A stretch of 64,000 nt of DNA from Undibacterium paludis (GCF_022568815.1 NZ_JAKZHX010000021.1:29490-93489), one strand, 5' to 3'; counted from the first letter of the stretch, positions 25,912-34,904 are shown. The notes: generated from the letters alone by a model not told the origin. Numbers and translations are program-made.

Positions 25912-26913
25912 ATGGACACCAATTCATCTTCAACCACAGCCTTGATTGACCGCTTCGGGCGTCGTATCGATTATTTGCGACTGTCTGTCACTGATCGCTG
26001 TGATTTACGTTGCAGCTATTGCATGCCAAAAGGCTACAAGGGTTTTGAAGAGCCCGACAACTGGTTGCGCTTTGATGAAATTACCCGCGTCGTCGCGGCA
26101 TTTTCGCGCATGAGTGTGGGCCGGGTGCGGCTTACCGGCGGCGAGCCATTGCTGAGGCGTGGATTACCGCAACTGGTAGAACAACTATCAACCCTGCCTG
26201 CAGTCAGGGATATTTCCCTCTCAACCAATGCGACCCAGTTGCACAGGCATGCACAGGCCCTGCGCGCAGCTGGCGTTGACAGGATCAATGTCAGTCTCGA
26301 CAGCCTGGACAAGGCCTGTGTGGAAAAAATTACCGGCCGAGACAGTTTCGGCAGTGTGATGGCCGGCTTGCAGGCCGGCAAGCGCGCTGGTTTTACACCG
26401 ATCAAACTGAACATGGTGGTCATGCGTGGCGTCAATGATCACGAAATACCGCGCATGGTGCAATTCTGTTTTGAAGAGGGCTTTATCCTGCGCCTGATCG
26501 AAGCCATGCCCATGGGTGAGACCGGGCGCAACAGCCAGTACATGGACCTCGGTCCGGTCAGGGATCAGCTGGTCAGGGACTTCCATCTGCAGCCAGCAGC
26601 CATCGAAATAGGCGGGGGACCGGCGCGTTATTGGCAGACAGCAGATGGCAGGGGCAAGCTGGGCTTCATTTCACCGATCAGCCAGCACTTTTGCGCCACC
26701 TGTAACCGGGTACGCATGGGTGTCGACGGCACCCTGTACATGTGCCTGGGGCAGGATGAAAAGTTCGAATTGCGGCCGCTTCTGCGTTCCGGCATCAGCG
26801 ATGCCGGCCTGGAAGAAGCTATCCGCAACGCCATAGAACTCAAACCTGAAAAACACGAGTTCAACGAGAACAGGCACAAGATCATACGTTTCATGTCGCA
26901 AACCGGTGGCTGA
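25912..26913 (+). CDS. moaA: GTP 3',8-cyclase (molybdenum cofactor synthesis)
   Basis: 333 residues from the ATG at 25912. The radical-SAM motif CDLRCSYC is at residues 30-37, the GGEPLLR motif follows, a second [4Fe-4S] site reads CATCNRVR with a Cys 13 residues later, and the C-terminus ends in the diglycine needed for activity. It makes the first intermediate of molybdopterin from GTP. Its presence in the nar cluster secures cofactor supply under nitrate respiration. A longer frame from 25867 exists; the ribosome binding site is weak for either. Confidence 0.97.
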   Translation: MDTNSSSTTALIDRFGRRIDYLRLSVTDRCDLRCSYCMPKGYKGFEEPDNWLRFDEITRVVAAFSRMSVGRVRLTGGEPLLRRGLPQLVEQLSTLPAVRDISLSTNATQLHRHAQALRAAGVDRINVSLDSLDKACVEKITGRDSFGSVMAGLQAGKRAGFTPIKLNMVVMRGVNDHEIPRMVQFCFEEGFILRLIEAMPMGETGRNSQYMDLGPVRDQLVRDFHLQPAAIEIGGGPARYWQTADGRGKLGFISPISQHFCATCNRVRMGVDGTLYMCLGQDEKFELRPLLRSGISDAGLEEAIRNAIELKPEKHEFNENRHKIIRFMSQTGG

Positions 26914-26924
26914 CGGGGGATGGA

Positions 26925-27623
26925 ATGGAAGTCAGGAATATTCATCAGTTCATTGAAGGTTTTCAGCGTTTCCAGAGCAAGTATTTTGCCGGGCAGGATA
27001 ATCTATACGACAAACTCAACAATGGACAGAATCCCAGCACCCTGCTGATAGGCTGTTGCGACTCCAGGGTAGACCCTGCCCTGTTGCTTGATTGTGACCC
27101 AGGCGATATTTTTGTCATACGCAATGTTGCCAACCTGGTACCGCCCTGCAATGAGGCAGGTCACCAGCAAGGCGTCAGCGCCGCCATACAGTTTGCCGTC
27201 GAAAGCCTGCAGGTCAAGCGCATCATTGTCATGGGTCATGAAAAATGCGGCGGCATCCGCGCCCTGATGCAGGGATATCAGCCTACCCGGACAATTGACT
27301 TCATCGGTCGCTGGATGAAAATCGTCGAGCCTGTCAAACAGCAGGTCATGCAGCAGTTGACACATTGCACAGAAGCGGAACGCATCCGCGCCTGCGAGCT
27401 GGGGGCGATGATCATGTCACTCAACAACCTTCGCAGTTTTCCCTGGGTGTCAGAGCGTGAAGCACGCGGGGAACTGGTCTTGCATGCATGGTATTTTGAC
27501 ATGAGCAATGGCGCCCTGCTTGCGTATTCAGAAAGAACTGACACGTTCTTGCCCATGGTTTGTCCGCTTGGCGTTGCGCATAAAAGCAATGCCGATGCCG
27601 ATACGGACGCCTGCCTGAGCTAA
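26925..27623 (+). CDS. Beta-class carbonic anhydrase
   Basis: 232 residues, full length for the family. Zinc ligands are visible: Cys44 in CCDSRVDP (with the Asp46/Arg48 dyad) and His105/Cys108 in GHEKCGG. It interconverts CO2 and bicarbonate in the cytosol. It starts 11 bases after moaA and is probably co-transcribed. Carbonic anhydrase in a nar cluster is uncommon; a role in anaerobic bicarbonate supply or pH balance is inference. Confidence 0.93.
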   Translation: MEVRNIHQFIEGFQRFQSKYFAGQDNLYDKLNNGQNPSTLLIGCCDSRVDPALLLDCDPGDIFVIRNVANLVPPCNEAGHQQGVSAAIQFAVESLQVKRIIVMGHEKCGGIRALMQGYQPTRTIDFIGRWMKIVEPVKQQVMQQLTHCTEAERIRACELGAMIMSLNNLRSFPWVSEREARGELVLHAWYFDMSNGALLAYSERTDTFLPMVCPLGVAHKSNADADTDACLS

Positions 27624-27641
27624 TTGTTTCGCTCCCGATTC

Positions 27642-27683
27642 ATGATTTAGATCAAGAAACACCTGCCTGCAAAGAACTAGACT
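27642..27683 (+). promoter_or_regulatory. narX promoter: FNR/Dnr box and -10 element
   Basis: On the minus strand 27642-27655 reads TTGATCTAAATCAT, nine of ten matches to TTGAT-N4-ATCAA. TAGACT at 27678-27683 is a fair -10 element. The box centre lies about 41.5 bases before the start point implied by that -10, the normal class II FNR activation geometry. AGAACTA at 27674-27680 overlaps the -10 and resembles the heptamers before narK and narG. Confidence 0.65.
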
Positions 27684-27720
27684 TAAACTCCGTGCAACCA
27701 AACCAGGTCCAAGTATTGCC

Positions 27721-29643
27721 ATGACTATGCCAAGCAAGCTACCGATAAGAAAGCGACTGACTTTTCGCATCTTGCTGGCCACCGTGACAGGGCTTGGCCT
27801 GACCTTGCTCGCCATCGCCTATACCCTGCTTTTATCCTGGGAGCTCGAAGGCGGCGGCGCCGCCATCAATGAAGCAGGCAGTCTGCGCATGCGATCTTAC
27901 CGGCTGGCGCTGGAAATGCAACAAGGGCAAGCTGCGTCTACCATTGAGAAAGAGCTGGTCCAATTCAACCAGATCCTGTCTGAATTGCACACCGGTGACC
28001 CGAAACGCCCGCTTTTCCTGCCACTGACCACACACATCCGAGAACAAATGCGCCGGGTACAGGATGACTGGAAACAACACATTGAAGTCAATGCCAGGGC
28101 AGCACTCAATCAGGACAATGTGGTCAGGCAGCAGGCATTGGCAACTTATGCAAAAGAATTGCCTGCCTTTGTCGACAAGATCAATAACCTGGTTTCGCTG
28201 GTCGAAATCGAACTTGCTGAAAAAACCACCTGGCTGCGTCTGTGCCAGACGGCTCTGGTCTTCCTGGCGCTGGCTGCCAGTGTCGCCTTGTTGTACCTGC
28301 TGTACCTGTGGATACTCGGACCGGTTTCACGGATACAAAGCGGTATTGCCAGCATGTCCAACGACGACCTCAACGTCAGGCTGCCCATAGAGACTGAAGA
28401 TGAATTTGGGGTACTGGCGCAAGCCTACAATACCATGGCCGATCATGTAAGAAGCGTCCATCGCACCCTGGAAGAAAGGGTAGCTGAGAAAACGGCCAAG
28501 CTCACGGCACAGAACCATGAAGTCAGCACACTGTACGATGTAGCCGGTTTCCTGGCTGGGCCACATGCGATAGAAGAGCTTTGCCGTGGCTTTTTATGCA
28601 GGATCATGCAGAGAATGGAAGCGGATGGCGGCACCGTACGTATCCTGGACTTGGGCAATAATAATCTGCATATCACGGTGCATGAAGGCATCTCGGAAAA
28701 AATGGTGGAGCAGGAACATTGCATCAAGACCGAAGATTGCCTGTGTGGTGCAGCGACGCATCAGGGCATCATCCTGGTCAAGGATTTCCGGCAGATGGAC
28801 CCACTGAAACATTACCGCTGCCAGGACGAGGGCTTTTTCTCCCTCGCTGTGTTCCAGATCCTGGCGCGCGATGAAGTGATCGGCAGTTTTTCGCTGCACT
28901 TCAGCAAGGAAAGAGAGGTCAGCAGCGAAGAGCGCCGCCTGCTGGAAACACTGGGCAAAAACCTTGGTGCTGCCATAGAAAACCAGCGTCTGATCGCCAG
29001 GGAAAAAGAATTTGCTGTATCGCAGGAACGCAATCTGCTGGCACAGGGCCTGCACGACAGCATCGCCCAGGGCCTCAACTTTTTAAACCTGCAGGTGCAG
29101 ATGCTGGAAGACTCACTCAAGCGTCAGGACATGGAAGAAATTCGCGACATCATGCCCCTGCTACGCGCAGGTGTGCAGGAAAGTTATGAGGACGTACGCG
29201 AGCTGCTGCTCAATTTCCGCACCCGCATGCGCGACAGTAATCTGGAATCTGAAATCCGCAATGTCGTGACCAAATTTGAGCGCCAGGCCGGCGTCCATGG
29301 CGAGGTGCAGGTCAACGGCACCGGTGCCCCGCTGGCACCAGAGCAGCAGTTGCAAGTCCTGTTCATCCTGCAAGAGGCATTGTCGAACGTGCGCAAACAT
29401 GCCCAGGCAAAGCTGGTCAAGGTCATGGTTGACAACCAGCGCGATTTTTTATTGACGGTCAGCGACGATGGGTTGGGATTCGACATGCATAGCGTCCATC
29501 AGAAAGGTGACGGGCATGTAGGTCTGCGCATCATGCAGGAAAGGGCCGAACGCCTGTCCGCACAGTTCCGCATCGATAGCAAACCTGGCAAGGGAACAAG
29601 CATTGCACTGCACCTGTTAAGGCAGGAACGCCTGGTCGCCTGA
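27721..29643 (+). CDS. narX: Nitrate/nitrite sensor histidine kinase
   Basis: 640 residues. There is a membrane segment near residues 15-40, then the nitrate-binding P-box INEAGSLRMRSYRLAL, a periplasmic helical domain, a second membrane segment near 175-200, and a HAMP region to about 250. A GAF-like cysteine-rich part follows (EHCIKTEDCLCG, KHYRCQ). The HisKA_3 phosphorylation site is His445 in AQGLHDSIAQGLNF, and a HATPase domain with DDGLGFD ends the protein. It senses nitrate and phosphorylates NarL, whose gene follows. Confidence 0.95.
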   Translation: MTMPSKLPIRKRLTFRILLATVTGLGLTLLAIAYTLLLSWELEGGGAAINEAGSLRMRSYRLALEMQQGQAASTIEKELVQFNQILSELHTGDPKRPLFLPLTTHIREQMRRVQDDWKQHIEVNARAALNQDNVVRQQALATYAKELPAFVDKINNLVSLVEIELAEKTTWLRLCQTALVFLALAASVALLYLLYLWILGPVSRIQSGIASMSNDDLNVRLPIETEDEFGVLAQAYNTMADHVRSVHRTLEERVAEKTAKLTAQNHEVSTLYDVAGFLAGPHAIEELCRGFLCRIMQRMEADGGTVRILDLGNNNLHITVHEGISEKMVEQEHCIKTEDCLCGAATHQGIILVKDFRQMDPLKHYRCQDEGFFSLAVFQILARDEVIGSFSLHFSKEREVSSEERRLLETLGKNLGAAIENQRLIAREKEFAVSQERNLLAQGLHDSIAQGLNFLNLQVQMLEDSLKRQDMEEIRDIMPLLRAGVQESYEDVRELLLNFRTRMRDSNLESEIRNVVTKFERQAGVHGEVQVNGTGAPLAPEQQLQVLFILQEALSNVRKHAQAKLVKVMVDNQRDFLLTVSDDGLGFDMHSVHQKGDGHVGLRIMQERAERLSAQFRIDSKPGKGTSIALHLLRQERLVA

Positions 29644-29711
29644 GTCAGACAGCGCCACCGCTCAAATCGATAAGAAAAATCAACAAGAACATGGATACTG
29701 GAGAGTGACAA

Positions 29712-30356
29712 ATGCCCATTCGGATATTGCTGGTCGATGACCATACTCTGTTTCGCAGCGGTATACGCCTGCTGCTGCAACGCAATCCTGACTTTGAAAT
29801 TGTCGGTGAAGCCGCAGACGGGCTGGAAGGTGTCAAGCGCGCCAAGCAACTGCGTCCCGATGTTGTCCTGATGGATTTGAACATGCCAGGTCTGTCCGGT
29901 CTGGAAGCAATGCAATTGATTGTGGAAGACCTGCCTGACACCGCCGTGCTGATGCTGACCGTATCGGAAGAGGCCGAGGACCTGACCACCGCCCTGAAAA
30001 GGGGCGCCAGAGGTTATCTCTTAAAAAATATCGAAGCCGACTACCTGACCCAGGCAATCAAGCGTGCTGCAGCCGGTGAGCCTGTCATCGCAGAGTCGAT
30101 GACAGCCAAGCTGGTGATGCAATTCCGTTCCGGCAATAACCTGGCCACCAGTCCGGAACGGGAAAAACTGACACCAAGAGAACGGGAAACCATGATCTGC
30201 CTGGCCCGTGGTGAAAGCAATAAAGAAATCGCCCGCAACCTGGACGTGGCCGAAAGCACGGTCAAAATCCATGTACAGAATATTTTGAAAAAACTGAATC
30301 TGAGCAGCCGGGTACAGATTGCCGTGTATGCCGTGGAGCATGGTCTGGACAAGTAA
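29712..30356 (+). CDS. narL: Nitrate/nitrite response regulator
   Basis: 214 residues. The receiver domain has the acidic pair LLVDDH and phospho-acceptor Asp55 in VLMDLNMPG. The C-terminal LuxR helix-turn-helix (about 150-210) includes LTPRERETMICLARGESNKE and VAESTVKIHVQNILKKL. It pairs with NarX directly upstream. Likely targets are narK, narG and possibly its own neighbours, from shared TAGTTCT heptamers. NarP is the alternative name, but one regulator beside a NarX-type kinase favours NarL. Confidence 0.93.
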   Translation: MPIRILLVDDHTLFRSGIRLLLQRNPDFEIVGEAADGLEGVKRAKQLRPDVVLMDLNMPGLSGLEAMQLIVEDLPDTAVLMLTVSEEAEDLTTALKRGARGYLLKNIEADYLTQAIKRAAAGEPVIAESMTAKLVMQFRSGNNLATSPEREKLTPRERETMICLARGESNKEIARNLDVAESTVKIHVQNILKKLNLSSRVQIAVYAVEHGLDK

Positions 30357-30474
30357 AGCAAATGCGATGAACAAGCGACATCAATACCTTACCCTGCTGC
30401 CTGTTCTGCCAACCATTTGCTGTTGCAGCCTAGTCCGTTTGAGGGATAGGCGTATCTGCCTGCCGTCCATACAC

Positions 30475-30488
30475 TTGATCTCGGTCAG
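30475..30488 (+). promoter_or_regulatory. Possible FNR/Dnr half-conserved box before the Crp/Fnr gene
   Basis: TTGATCTCGGTCAG keeps the first half-site fully and three of five bases of the second. It ends about 20 bases before the Crp/Fnr start, a position more suited to repression or autoregulation than to activation. Confidence 0.35.
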
Positions 30489-30508
30489 TTTATCGGGGAT
30501 ATGAACTC

Positions 30509-31216
30509 ATGATGACAAAAATAGATGTACTCAGCCTGTTACAGAATCACTCACTGTTTCGCAATATATCCTGTACCGAATTCAGTGCACTGCAGGCAGA
30601 CATTTCAAAGATAGAGCTTGGCAAGGGCATGATGCTGTGCCGTAAGGGTGATCTTGCCGAGGGTATTTATATCGTTGTCTTTGGCCTGATCAAACTGTGC
30701 ATTCCTTCACCCCGTGGGCATGACAAGGTGCTGGAACTGATCAGAGCGGGACAGAGTCTGGGCGAAGCCATGATGTTCATTGATGAGCCTTACCCGTTTT
30801 ATGCCGAAGCACTCGAACATACTTTATTGCTGAAACTGCCGCGCGCGACCGTGCTGCAATTGCTTGAACGTTCTCCCCTGCTGTCGCGTCAGATGATGAC
30901 CGGACTGTCGCATCGTCTGCTTGGGTTCATCCACAACGTCGAGGCTTACTCGCTGCAAAACTCCACCCAGCGTGTCATTGATTATCTGCTGCGAACAGCA
31001 TCCCAGCAAGACAGCAAGGAAATCCGTCTGGAATTAAAAAAACACCTGCTGGCTTCTCTGCTGAATCTGACACCGGAAACCCTGTCCCGTGTCCTGCATC
31101 AGCTGACGCAGGAAAGCCTGATCAAAGTGTGCGGAGCAACGATACATATCGCTTCCATCGAGGCCCTGCGGTCCTACCATGAGGCCAGTGCCGAACTCCA
31201 TTCAGCCTGCCACTGA
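30509..31216 (+). CDS. Crp/Fnr family regulator, Dnr/NarR-like
   Basis: 235 residues. A cyclic-nucleotide-binding-like fold (about 10-130) precedes a dimer helix and a winged helix with LASLLNLTPETLSRVLHQL. The recognition helix keeps E-x-x-S-R, which reads TTGAT half-sites as in FNR. The N-terminal cysteine cluster of [4Fe-4S] FNR is missing, so direct O2 sensing is unlikely; heme-based NO sensing as in Dnr is the usual alternative. It sits between narXL and ubiUVT and is a good candidate to control both. ATGs at 30509 and 30512 are both possible. Confidence 0.88.
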   Translation: MMTKIDVLSLLQNHSLFRNISCTEFSALQADISKIELGKGMMLCRKGDLAEGIYIVVFGLIKLCIPSPRGHDKVLELIRAGQSLGEAMMFIDEPYPFYAEALEHTLLLKLPRATVLQLLERSPLLSRQMMTGLSHRLLGFIHNVEAYSLQNSTQRVIDYLLRTASQQDSKEIRLELKKHLLASLLNLTPETLSRVLHQLTQESLIKVCGATIHIASIEALRSYHEASAELHSACH

Positions 31217-31286
31217 ACACCCGGTCTTGACATACCTTGACCAGGAACAAGGCAGGCGAAAACTCTTCCTGTTAACATCTGTCACC

Positions 31287-32291
31287 ATGAAAGCTATTGA
31301 TCTGGTCGCCCCTGCCGGTAGTCTGGTTGCCCTGAAGGCAGCCGTGGACAAAGGGGCCAATGCTGTGTACCTGGGCTTGCGCAACGCGACCAATGCCCGC
31401 AATTTTGGTGGTCTCAATTTCTCTGACACCGATATCCGCCAGGGTCTTGCCTACGCACATGGCCGTGGGCGGCAGGTATTGTTTGCCATCAACACCTACC
31501 CCCAGGCAGGCGCTGTAGCTGAGTGGCGTGCGGCAATAGATACGGCAGCATCGATGGGGGCCGATGCAGTAATCCTTGCAGATCCCGGGCTGATGGCTTA
31601 TGCGCGTGACCGGCATCCGGACTTGCGTCTGCACTTATCGGTGCAGGGTTCGGCAACCACGCTTGACGCCATCGAACTGATGCGCGAACAGTTCGCCATC
31701 AAGCGAGCCGTATTGCCGCGTGTATTGACCCTCGCCGAAATCGCCAAGATCATACGCCAGACCACGGTAGAAATTGAAGTATTTGGCTTTGGCAGCCTGT
31801 GCGTGATGGCCGAGGGGCGCTGCCTGCTGTCGAGCTATGTGACTGGCGACTCCCCCAACAACAAGGGCGTCTGCTCACCTGCCCATGCCGTCAGCTGGGA
31901 AGAAAAAGAACACACCCTCTACGCCCGCCTCAATGGCACACTGATTGATCGCTACGCACCCGATGAGGCTGCGGCCTATCCCACTCTGTGCAAGGGCCGC
32001 TTTGACGTGGCCGGCGATGTCGACTATGCACTGGAAGAACCAACCAGCCTCAATGCCATTGCCTTGCTGCCGCAGTTAATCAACATGGGCGTGGCCGCCA
32101 TCAAAATTGAAGGACGCCAGCGCAGCCCCAGTTATGTCGCACAGGTGGTCGGTACGCTGAGAGCCGCGCTTGACGCTGCACAACGTGATACAGAACGCTA
32201 TTCTCCCCGTGCTGACTGGCAAACCACCCTGGCCCGCCATGCCGAAGGCGCGCAGGTGACACAAGGCGCCTTTGAGCGCCCCTGGAAATGA
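31287..32291 (+). CDS. ubiU: O2-independent ubiquinone biosynthesis protein UbiU
   Basis: 334 residues of the U32 peptidase-like family. MKAIDLVAPAGSLVALKAAV opens the barrel. Four cysteines at 172, 179, 196 and 235 have exactly the spacing of the [4Fe-4S] ligands of E. coli UbiU (7, 17 and 39 residues). With UbiV it hydroxylates the ubiquinone ring without oxygen, using prephenate-derived oxygen. It overlaps ubiV by four bases. An open frame extends to 31179 but overlaps the previous gene; the ATG at 31287 matches the family start. Confidence 0.95.
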   Translation: MKAIDLVAPAGSLVALKAAVDKGANAVYLGLRNATNARNFGGLNFSDTDIRQGLAYAHGRGRQVLFAINTYPQAGAVAEWRAAIDTAASMGADAVILADPGLMAYARDRHPDLRLHLSVQGSATTLDAIELMREQFAIKRAVLPRVLTLAEIAKIIRQTTVEIEVFGFGSLCVMAEGRCLLSSYVTGDSPNNKGVCSPAHAVSWEEKEHTLYARLNGTLIDRYAPDEAAAYPTLCKGRFDVAGDVDYALEEPTSLNAIALLPQLINMGVAAIKIEGRQRSPSYVAQVVGTLRAALDAAQRDTERYSPRADWQTTLARHAEGAQVTQGAFERPWK

Positions 32292-33208
32292 TCATGTCAG
32301 CCAAGCAAACAACCTTGCAACTATCACTCGCCCCACTTGCCTATTACTGGTCCAAAGAAGACTGCCTGCGTTTCTATGTCGATGCCATGCAATGGCCGGT
32401 TGACATCGTCTACCTGGGCGAAGTCACCTGCTCACGCCGTCATGTGATGAAACTGGATGACTGGCTGGCGCTGGCCAGCGAATTGCGTGATGCAGGCAAA
32501 CAGGTCGTTTTGTCCACACTGACACTGATCGACAGCGAAGCTGACCGCCGCGCCATGCACAGACTGATAGAACGGGCCAGTGCAGATGGCTTCATGATCG
32601 AAGCAAACGACTACAGTGCTGTGCGGGCATTGCAGGGCAAGCAGTTCGTGGCAGGCCCGCACCTCAACGTCTACCATGCAGGAACACTTGCCTGGCTGGC
32701 AGAACTGGGGGCCTGTCGCTATATGCCGCCGCTGGAGATGAGCAAAAATGACCTGGCCATGCTGCAACAGCAACGAGGTGCGTCCATGCAGACAGAGGTC
32801 CAGGCCTGGGGACGCATGGCACTGGCATTTTCTTCACGCTGTTTCACGGCACGCCATCATCGCCTGCGCAAAGACAGTTGCGAATTCCGCTGCGAAAACT
32901 ATCCGGACGGTTTGTCACTGGCGACACGCGACGGCAAAGATTTCCTGAACATCAACGGGATACAGACACAAAGCCATGGCTGCCTGGACCTGGGACCTAA
33001 CTTGCCTGAAATGGCGGCGATGCAGGTAGACATCCTGCGCCTGCAACCGCAATCGCAGGGCATGAGTGAGATCGTCGCCAGCTTCGATGCAGCAAGAACT
33101 TCAGGCACAGCGGCCCAGGTGGACGCCAGTCTCTTGCCTGCACAGGCGCAACGCAGCAACGGCTACTGGCTGGCAAAACCAGGTATGCAATGGTCAGCAA
33201 CCGAATAA
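32288..33208 (+). CDS. ubiV: O2-independent ubiquinone biosynthesis protein UbiV
   Basis: 306 residues counted from 32288 (a second ATG at 32294 is equally possible). The four [4Fe-4S] cysteines are Cys48 and the group SRCFTARHHRLRKDSCEFRC, whose 13- and 4-residue spacing matches E. coli UbiV. It forms a complex with UbiU for anaerobic ring hydroxylation. Its place between ubiU and ubiT, downstream of the nar genes, means quinone can be made while nitrate is respired. Confidence 0.95.
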   Translation: MIMSAKQTTLQLSLAPLAYYWSKEDCLRFYVDAMQWPVDIVYLGEVTCSRRHVMKLDDWLALASELRDAGKQVVLSTLTLIDSEADRRAMHRLIERASADGFMIEANDYSAVRALQGKQFVAGPHLNVYHAGTLAWLAELGACRYMPPLEMSKNDLAMLQQQRGASMQTEVQAWGRMALAFSSRCFTARHHRLRKDSCEFRCENYPDGLSLATRDGKDFLNINGIQTQSHGCLDLGPNLPEMAAMQVDILRLQPQSQGMSEIVASFDAARTSGTAAQVDASLLPAQAQRSNGYWLAKPGMQWSATE

Positions 33209-33221
33209 ACCGGAGCGTCAT

Positions 33222-33698
33222 ATGGATTTGAGAAATTTTCGTTTCCCCACTGTGTTCCAGACTCTTGGGCAACATATCCCCAATGTAGTGGCAAGTACGC
33301 CACTGATGCTGGCGCTGGAACTGGCGCGCAGACATGCCTTGCTGGTTGCGCCAGAAGCACTGGAAGGCAAGGTATTCAGCATCAGAGTCAGCGACCTGGG
33401 TTTGTCACTGTGCTTTCAATGTGTGCAGGGAAAATTCCGTGCCGTCAATTCACCGGGCAAGCAGGCAATACAAGCTGATGTCAGCCTGGCAGCCAATGCG
33501 GTTGATTTTTTCCAGCTGGCTTCTGGCGTGGAAGATGCTGACACCCTGTTCTTTCGCCGCCGCCTGCGCATGGAAGGTGACACAGAACTCGGTGTGGCCG
33601 TGAAATACTGGATAGATGCCAGCGAACGCCCGGCATGGCTGAGCAAGCTTGCCCAGGGCTGGCTTGCACAAACTGCACCGTCAGGCGGCTTCCGCTAA
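33222..33698 (+). CDS. ubiT: O2-independent ubiquinone biosynthesis accessory factor UbiT (SCP2 domain)
   Basis: 158 residues, with an SCP2 sterol-carrier-like lipid-binding domain (about residues 25-130; GDTELGVAVKYWIDA near the end). UbiT is the anaerobic counterpart of UbiJ and binds hydrophobic ubiquinone intermediates. It starts 13 bases after ubiV with CGGAG upstream of the ATG, completing ubiUVT. Length and context agree with the family. Confidence 0.9.
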   Translation: MDLRNFRFPTVFQTLGQHIPNVVASTPLMLALELARRHALLVAPEALEGKVFSIRVSDLGLSLCFQCVQGKFRAVNSPGKQAIQADVSLAANAVDFFQLASGVEDADTLFFRRRLRMEGDTELGVAVKYWIDASERPAWLSKLAQGWLAQTAPSGGFR

Positions 33699-33758
33699 AA
33701 CACTGGTTGACTGGGCAGATGATTTGAAAGACCAACTTTGTTGACTGGAGTACCTACC

Positions 33759-34904
33759 ATGAAACGCCTCGCCACCGCTCCTCACCGGCTCTACTTCTTC
33801 CTGGGTGCGCTGGCCGTATTCATCCTGTTCTCCTGGTGGTGGCTGCAATTGCAGCACGCATATGCGTTGACCATTCCCCTGCATGCCTTGCTGATGCCAC
33901 TCGGGGTGTTCCCCATGTTCATCCTGGGATTCACCTTTACGGCCGGACCACGCTGGTTATCGGTGGAGGCAGAAGATGACTACTTCCTGCTGCATGGCAT
34001 GACCTATTTTTGCGGCCTGCTACTGGCCATGCTGGCAGCCGGCATAGGCTGGCCTGCCCTGCGCAGCTCGGGCTTCGCATTAATGTTGTGCGCCTGGTCA
34101 GCCGTCACCTGGCGCTGGGGAATACTAATAAAACGCAGCAAGGTGAGCGATAAAAAACATCCGCAGGCATTGCTGCTGGCCATGTGCGGCGGCGCGCTCG
34201 CCTTGCTCGCCACCCTGCTATGGAGTTTTGGCCAGTCAGCCGCCTGGGCAGTCGCCAGGCATGTGTCGTTCTATGGATTTTTGCTGCCGGTGTTCCTGAC
34301 AGTCTGTCATCGCATGCTGCCTTTCTTCAGCAGCAATGTGCTGAAGCCCTACCAGGCATGGCGCCCCTATTCGCTGCTGGGAGCATGGCTGAGCGGCTGC
34401 CTGTTGCTGGCACTGGCTTCCTGCTTGGAATGGCCTGTAGCAGCAGCCGTGACGGCGGCACTGCTCAGCCTGAGCTTCATTTACACATCCTGGCGCTGGG
34501 GCGTATTGCGCAGTCTGGAAAACCGCATGCTGGCCATGCTGCACCTGTCGTTTGCCTGGCTGCCCCTGGTATTCGCCTTGCAAGCGGCCAACGCCCTTGG
34601 CATTGACACCGGTTCCGCGGCGATACATGCACTGGGCCTGGGCTTCATGGGCACCATGCTGGTCGGCTTTGTCAGCCGCGTCAGCTTTGGTCATAGCGGA
34701 CGTCCGCTACAGGTCTCAAACAATTTATGGACGCTCTACCTGGGCTTGCACTTCGCCGCCCTGCTGCGCGTCGCCGCCAGCGTATTTTCCATCCCCTCCC
34801 TGCTCACCGTCTCCGCCACCGCATGGCTGATCCTGCTGGCCTGCTGGGTCGCCATGATGCTGCCTATCTATCTGCGTGCACGCGCAGACGGTCAGCCAGG
34901 TTGA
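33759..34904 (+). CDS. nnrS: NnrS family membrane heme protein
   Basis: 381 residues with about 12 membrane segments. Family features are PHRLYFFLGAL at the N-terminus, PLHALLMPLGVFPMFILGFT, TVCHRMLPFFSS, and SRVSFGHSGRPL near the C-terminus. NnrS binds heme and copper and protects cells from nitric oxide stress; the mechanism is not settled. The ATG at 33759 follows TGGAG. It is the last gene of the anaerobic cluster, consistent with NO formed from nitrite. Confidence 0.92.
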   Translation: MKRLATAPHRLYFFLGALAVFILFSWWWLQLQHAYALTIPLHALLMPLGVFPMFILGFTFTAGPRWLSVEAEDDYFLLHGMTYFCGLLLAMLAAGIGWPALRSSGFALMLCAWSAVTWRWGILIKRSKVSDKKHPQALLLAMCGGALALLATLLWSFGQSAAWAVARHVSFYGFLLPVFLTVCHRMLPFFSSNVLKPYQAWRPYSLLGAWLSGCLLLALASCLEWPVAAAVTAALLSLSFIYTSWRWGVLRSLENRMLAMLHLSFAWLPLVFALQAANALGIDTGSAAIHALGLGFMGTMLVGFVSRVSFGHSGRPLQVSNNLWTLYLGLHFAALLRVAASVFSIPSLLTVSATAWLILLACWVAMMLPIYLRARADGQPG

